From: Apostichopus japonicus
Lineage: Eukaryota; Echinodermata; Holothuroidea; Aspidochirotida; Stichopodidae
Reading direction: 5' to 3'
Length of the DNA: 64,000 nucleotides
NCBI RefSeq assembly: GCF_037975245.1
Contig: NC_092561.1
Coordinates: 13,141,001-13,205,000 of the forward strand
This document shows positions 59,401 through 64,000 of this stretch, in pieces (positions within the stretch are counted from its first letter, which is position 1; every line of letters starts with the position of its first letter). The notes beneath the pieces were generated by a model. It did no database searches. It had not been told where the DNA came from and saw only the letters and a list, made by a program, of their open reading frames with translations. A program made the position numbers and the translations under genes.

Positions 59401-62400
59401 TATATAAATTCTATAAAAACTCAACCGACACATGTTCTTTTAACTTTATATAAACAGCAAAGCATCATCGGATTATACATTCAACGCCATCTGTTCTTGG
59501 CAATCTTGTGATACATTGTAAGCGTCATTTGGAGGCCATAAAAAAATCCCATTGAGTTGCATCTGAGGCACTCACCTGTAATAGACTGCATAGTCCAGAC
59601 TTTTTAACTGATGAACCTCTCCTGTAATGTGGCTAATTTCTTCAGAATTAAAAGTTTATAGAAATACGACCTGGATTGATGACAGCGTGATGTAACAGTC
59701 TACAATACATCAAATTAATATTGTGCCATCCAGGATATACAGAGAGTTAACACAATTAGTCAAATTTCAGTCAAGTTTTATGTAAAGTAATGAAATTCCA
59801 TATTTGCATTTTTGCGTGTGACTATTGCTACTATGGAAACTTTTCCGGTCGACGATTTGTTGAGGTTTGAAGCGAAGTCGTTATTTACTGTCTCATTAAC
59901 CTTTAAAGGTGAAAAAAGCCTACAAGATTGCCTTAATTTGATAAATTGCAACCTTTATTTGACGAATTGTCGTAGACGTAGACTTGGTAAAAATTTGGCC
60001 AAATGAAAAATGGTGGCTCTCGTGGAAAGGACTCTTTAAATGAAGCGGATCAATCAATAGGATGGACTGAGAGTTACTGACAAACATTTACCTCACTGAA
60101 AGATGTTTCGTAAAATATTAGCCAAATTCAACTGAGATTTGCCCTGATGATGCCGGGTCGATGATTCACATTTCGATCCCTCACCCTCTCCTGGATTATA
60201 TACGCCCCACCCCCCTCCCCCACCCCCGTTCTCAGTAATCATCCTGAGCCTGCCACATCCACGCATATCATAGAATCACTTACCTTAAACATTTGTTTCA
60301 CTTTCGCCCTGTTTTCTGGATTTACAACGTCGTGGATGTTGGTATTACAAATGTTACCTGCGAGAAGAGTGTTGGTTTTCTCAGAGACTTCTTTCGCAAT
60401 ACGCAGAGCGTCTCTGTTCATTTTCTCGAGGTCAGCCTCCCGTCCAATCAACGCCATCTTTTCTCGATGTGCATAATTCTGAGATAAATACGATACAAAG
60501 ATGACGAGGATGTCTTTATATATTTATATGCACACACACACACAGGAATCACAAATGATTTCGTGTTGGTTATCATCATGGTTGATCGCTTGAGTTAGGC
60601 AAAAAATAAGTCACCAAAACAAAGTATGTGAATTAAGTTAATTTAACCAGAAGCAGATTGTACATTGCACATATTATTTGTTTATATGATATTGAAATCT
60701 GCACAGTTTTGAATTGAATGACAGAAGTACAATACATAGGCTCAAAAACAGGTGGAACATCAAAACAGGCTAAAAATGGTTTCTTGTCAAAATCCCAAAG
60801 TTTGAGGATTTGTCATTTAAATATAAGGCAAAATACCCTCCTGAAATTGTTTGTACAAACAGGATGGTACTATATCTCTTCCAGAAATGGTAATCAGGTT
60901 TTTTTTCTCAACATGACGCGTTCTAAGTTATTGGCTGTCAAAGACGACCTCTGTTGTACACCAGAGCAACTTTACAACCTCATAAATTAATACTGAGAAA
61001 AAGGTAGAACCCTGAAATTCGGTAAGTTATAAGAACTTTATACTTATAATTATAGTAAAATACACTCACAGCTCTCACATGGTTACATTGGCATCAAAAC
61101 CCTTTCCTCGTGCTGAATCGGAACACTAATAGCAGCTTTAGAGCTGCACAACTTGCAATTATATTACAGGAAAGCATTTATGTCATTATCGTGTATTGTT
61201 TGGACGGTGACATACCTATGTTCCGACATCTCTATGTTCCGACGTCTCTATGTTCCGAATTGTTTGGACTCTAATTTTTTTTGACCAAAATTTTTTCGGA
61301 CCCAATTTTTTTATTGGAGACTCAATCTTTTTGGTCCCGCATTTTTCGGACCAAATTTTTTGGGGGGACTTAATTTTTTGGGCCCCAAATTTTTTGGGAC
61401 CCAATTTTTTTTTGGGGGACTCAATTTTTTTGGACCAACTTTTTTTCTGACCTAACTTTTTGGGGGACACAATTTTTTGGACGCACCAATTTTTTTGCAG
61501 GAAAAAAGGGCCCAAAGTTTGTTTATGACCCAAATAGTGCTTGTGACCGAAAATTGCTTGTGACCCGAAATTTAATTGTTTGTAAATTTTTTGGGACCAA
61601 AATCAGTTTGGTAAAAAAAAATTGGTACGGAAACATGATGGTGTCAAAAATTTTGGTCCAAAAAAAATTTGGTCATAAAAATATAATTGGTTTAAAATAA
61701 TTTTGGTCCGAAAAAAGTTGGTCCGAAAAAAGTTGGTCCGAAAAAATTTGGGTAAAAAAAATTAGAGTCCAAAAAAATTGTCGGAACATAGAGACGTCGG
61801 AACATAGAGACGTCGGAACATAGAGATGTAACCGTTTGGACTAGACATAATACCTCTGAAAGGAATAAACAATCTGAAGCAATCGTTTAGGAGCAACAGG
61901 AGCACACAAATAGCACATTTATATCGAAAATGGAACAAAATTGAACTCCACAACACAATGCTTTTATAGCCATTATATTCGCTATTGACATTCATATCAA
62001 CTTACTTGTCTTTTATCTGTGAGAACCTTGAATTATATGGTAACACACTACTTCTTGCATAGGTTTATATGGATCTTGTTGGTTTTTTTTTAAGTTTACT
62101 GGAAAATCTACGAAATTTAAACTTCATTACTGAATGTTGTCAACCCCCCCCCCCCCCCCCTTCCCACCGAAATCCTGCAGACTCGGCCGATTTTGCTGAC
62201 AATTGGAGCCGGACTTTGAATCAGATATGCGTAGATAGTCATAAATAATTATTATTGGACAGTGTGCGTGTGCTTTCGACTACGAGTCATCAATATTTAT
62301 GCATTTGTTTTTCAGTCGCGTCGGCTTTAGTCAAATCGACTTTAACAACAACAATTTTTGTTTGCGTATTCGTGAGTCATTCAGTCAGTTACACGACTAT

Positions 62401-62731
62401 GGTAAGGATTGATGAATATCGATAGCTAGACACAACAGTCGAGTTATATATGGTAGTACAGTGTGTGGCTAGTGTTTTATGTGTAAATAGTGATAGTAGA
62501 CATGGTGACCTCACATTGACTGTTACAATTCATTTATTACCGTAAACGCTACGACCACGTCACTTCCGGCGTTAACAAATTCTTCATTAAGTTGTTTGAC
62601 TAATTCCGGGTGAACCAATACTACTGTTGGTTTATAGGTTCCAGTCTGGAGGTAGCCTCGCTTCTCGAAATTGAAGATGTAGCCCTCTGCCACAACTACA
62701 TTTTCTCCAGACCTCAGCCGATCCAATAATC
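56411..62731 (-). CDS. Betaine-homocysteine S-methyltransferase-like protein, copy 2 (possible pseudogene)
   Basis: Exons in transcript order: 62731-62541, 60478-60284, 59047-58937, 58699-58500, 57731-57650 and 56691-56411 (stop). Sizes are 191, 195, 111, 200, 82 and 281; copy 1 has 191, 195, 112, 200, 82 and 290, so they are clear duplicates. Exon 3 is one base short at its acceptor: the frame needs a full codon before CAA ATT GAG, but only GA remains after the AG. Canonical splicing would thus shift the frame. The error could be a real lesion, an unusual splice or a base miscall. Everything else is open. The zinc cysteines (GLNC, GLCCG) and Glu159 equivalent are present. Trp44 aligns with Tyr (TGTY), Phe76 with Asn (the NYAHREK start of exon 2), Tyr160 with Thr and Asp26 with Ala; Tyr77 is kept. 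The C-terminal arm is again lacking. The start exon was not found upstream. Confidence 0.85.
57101..57420 (-). mobile_element. tRNA-derived SINE with L2-like tail and (ATT)n end
   Basis: Read on the minus strand: a tRNA-like head with A box TGGCCAATTGGCTA and B box GGTTCGATTCC, a central body, then AAAGCGCTTTGAGACC and TAAAGCGCTATATAAAT, ending in ATT repeats (57101-57120). The GCGCTATATAAAT tail followed by a short simple repeat is the type shared between many SINEs and L2-clade LINEs, which would provide reverse transcriptase in trans. It lies in the intron between the last two exons of BHMT-like copy 2. Confidence 0.88.
60544..60622 (+). repeat. Dispersed repeat, copy B
   Basis: Matches 25838-25914 (GGAATCACAAATGATTTCG, GTTGGTTATCATCATG, AGGCAAAAAATAAGTCACCA). 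A (CA)n tract immediately precedes it. Confidence 0.8.
61206..61833. mobile_element. Fold-back element with perfect 8-bp target duplication
   Basis: GTTTGGAC occurs at 61198-61205 and 61834-61841. The ends GGTGACATACCTATGTTCCG and inverted GGTTACATCTCTATGTTCCG are followed on each side by 18-bp repeats of CTATGTTCCGACGTCT. The interior is a T-rich left half (AATTTTTTGGGACCC-type units) and an A-rich right half (GGTCCGAAAAAA-type units), so the whole 628 bp can fold on itself. Long open frames inside come from the simple repeats. It lies in the intron between exons 1 and 2 of BHMT-like copy 2. Confidence 0.92.
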
Positions 62732-64000
62732 CTGCTAGCAAGTGAGCAAAATAATGGAAGTTTAAAATGGATGTCAAACCGATGGGGCTCTCCAAACAGA
62801 AATGTATAGATAGAAGCCACTTGCAGCACAAATAGGATCAAGAGCTCGCACTTATACACAGCAATAATGGAATATTGGTTGTTTGATTACTGTGAGGTAC
62901 CCTTGCAGTTAAAAATTTGAAGCAACATTTCGAAGATATTTCACTGCGCATCAGCTTAGTAGACTTAAATCCATAAAACTGTTAGAGGAAAGAAATTTTT
63001 TACCTCAACATGACTTGTAGTGTTTATCAGTCTTTATCATTCACTGAGCATTTGTCTGAGGTAACTATATGGCTCCATTTGCAATGAACCCCTCCCCAGC
63101 AGTCACAAAGCAAGGCTGTGCCCTGGGGGCATGCCCCTCCATTTTCAGACTGGTGTTCTCCCACTCCCTTAATTTGTCCCACCATCATGTGAACAAAACC
63201 TTCACAGCACAAGTAACAGCACATGAGTATTGTGCCCCTCCTTTAATTATTGGTGCCCCCCATATTTTTCGGTGCCCATCCAACTCGGAGTACCTGCTCC
63301 CCCAGGGGCTCAAACATGTCTGCAAAGCCACAGTCTCCCCAACATTTCATTCTAATCAAACTTAGCATGGTGAACGGTCTAGTTAATTAAGGGCCTAACG
63401 TAAGAATGTGCGTTTTCGAACATGCTAGGATTTTTTTTTCCAAACGTAAGAACCACTATGACAGCAACGGCTAAATACCCATGTATTGTTATTCATTTCA
63501 ACTAATATATCTTTTTCCACCAAATTCGAGCTAACCTAGTGCAACAAAGTGTTTCTATATGTGAACATGAAACATATTTTGACAAAACAAACATCAGGAT
63601 TTCGTCGAAACACCGTTGCCATAACGTAGGCACCCTTTTGGGTGTATCGAGATGGGCGCGAGCGACCTTCAATAGCTGCAGGTGGCATACTCCTATTAGA
63701 GCCTATATCCATCCGCCCTATTGTTCTCCTTTAGAAAAGTGCTAAAAAGCAACAGGAGAACAGCGGAATTTCAAACGGGGCACTTCCCAAAAAGGGAGCA
63801 TTATTACACTAAACGGAGCGCCATGATGTACAAAATATTTTTTTGTGCCCAAAATGCCTCCCACGTTGCAGGAAATAAGCAATAATAAGAGTATTGTATT
63901 ACTTAGCAGACGAACTTTCAGGGGAAAGATTGAGAAGGGTCGCTTAGCTTCCTTCAACCTGAAAAAAGAGCTTTAAAGATATTTCCTGCTTTTAGTTACA
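62732..64000. other. Upstream flank of BHMT-like copy 2
   Basis: No start exon for copy 2 recognised. Bases 63811-63850 hold a decayed version of the shared module (AAACGGAGCGCCATGATGTAC). Otherwise nothing is seen. Confidence 0.4.

Noticed and set aside
61216-61995. Lys-rich and Phe-rich open frames on both strands
   Set aside because: Simple-sequence translations of the A-rich and T-rich halves of the fold-back element.

Overview
This is a metazoan nuclear window: short exons with GT/AG borders, long AT-rich introns, tRNA-derived SINEs, a LINE, many terminal-inverted-repeat (TIR) DNA elements, satellites and microsatellites. The gene content (fibrinogen-related lectin-type genes and a betaine-homocysteine-methyltransferase-like pair) and the repeat style suggest a marine invertebrate deuterostome. 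My best guess is an echinoderm, possibly a sea cucumber; this is inference, not something the sequence states.

Layout. 0-2.1 kb: the 3' end of a fibrinogen-related domain (FReD) gene, with a fold-back element starting 90 bp past its stop codon. 2.2-19.5 kb: no confident host exons; minisatellites, hAT-like MITEs and a Kolobok-like TTAA element carrying a broken THAP domain. 19.5-22.2 kb: the 5' half of a second FReD gene (signal peptide, FReD start, FReD middle), frameshifted by one base and cut off inside the third exon, where it is 113/115 identical to the first copy. 22-25 kb: nested MITE-like repeats. 25.5-29.6 kb: SINE and microsatellite cluster, then a dead LINE on the minus strand. 31-34 kb: eroded exons of a DUF4806-type protein. 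35-40.4 kb: a satellite whose unit contains a perfect DR1 motif, split by an unclassified 3.9-kb TIR transposon that encodes a cysteine-rich protein. 40.5-48 kb: intergenic DNA with repeats.

48.4-62.7 kb holds the clearest genes: two convergent paralogues of the homocysteine S-methyltransferase (BHMT) family, one on each strand, with matching exon sizes. Both keep the three zinc cysteines, but both change residues of the betaine/homocysteine pocket and lack the C-terminal arm of vertebrate BHMT. The minus copy has a one-base phase problem between exons 2 and 3. Each copy has a different fold-back element in the same intron.

Most of the rest is transposon-derived. Several insertions can be bounded to the base by target-site duplications: 8 bp at 15501-16413, 53400-53978 and 61206-61833, TTAA at 6341-7731, and TAT at 35415-39334.
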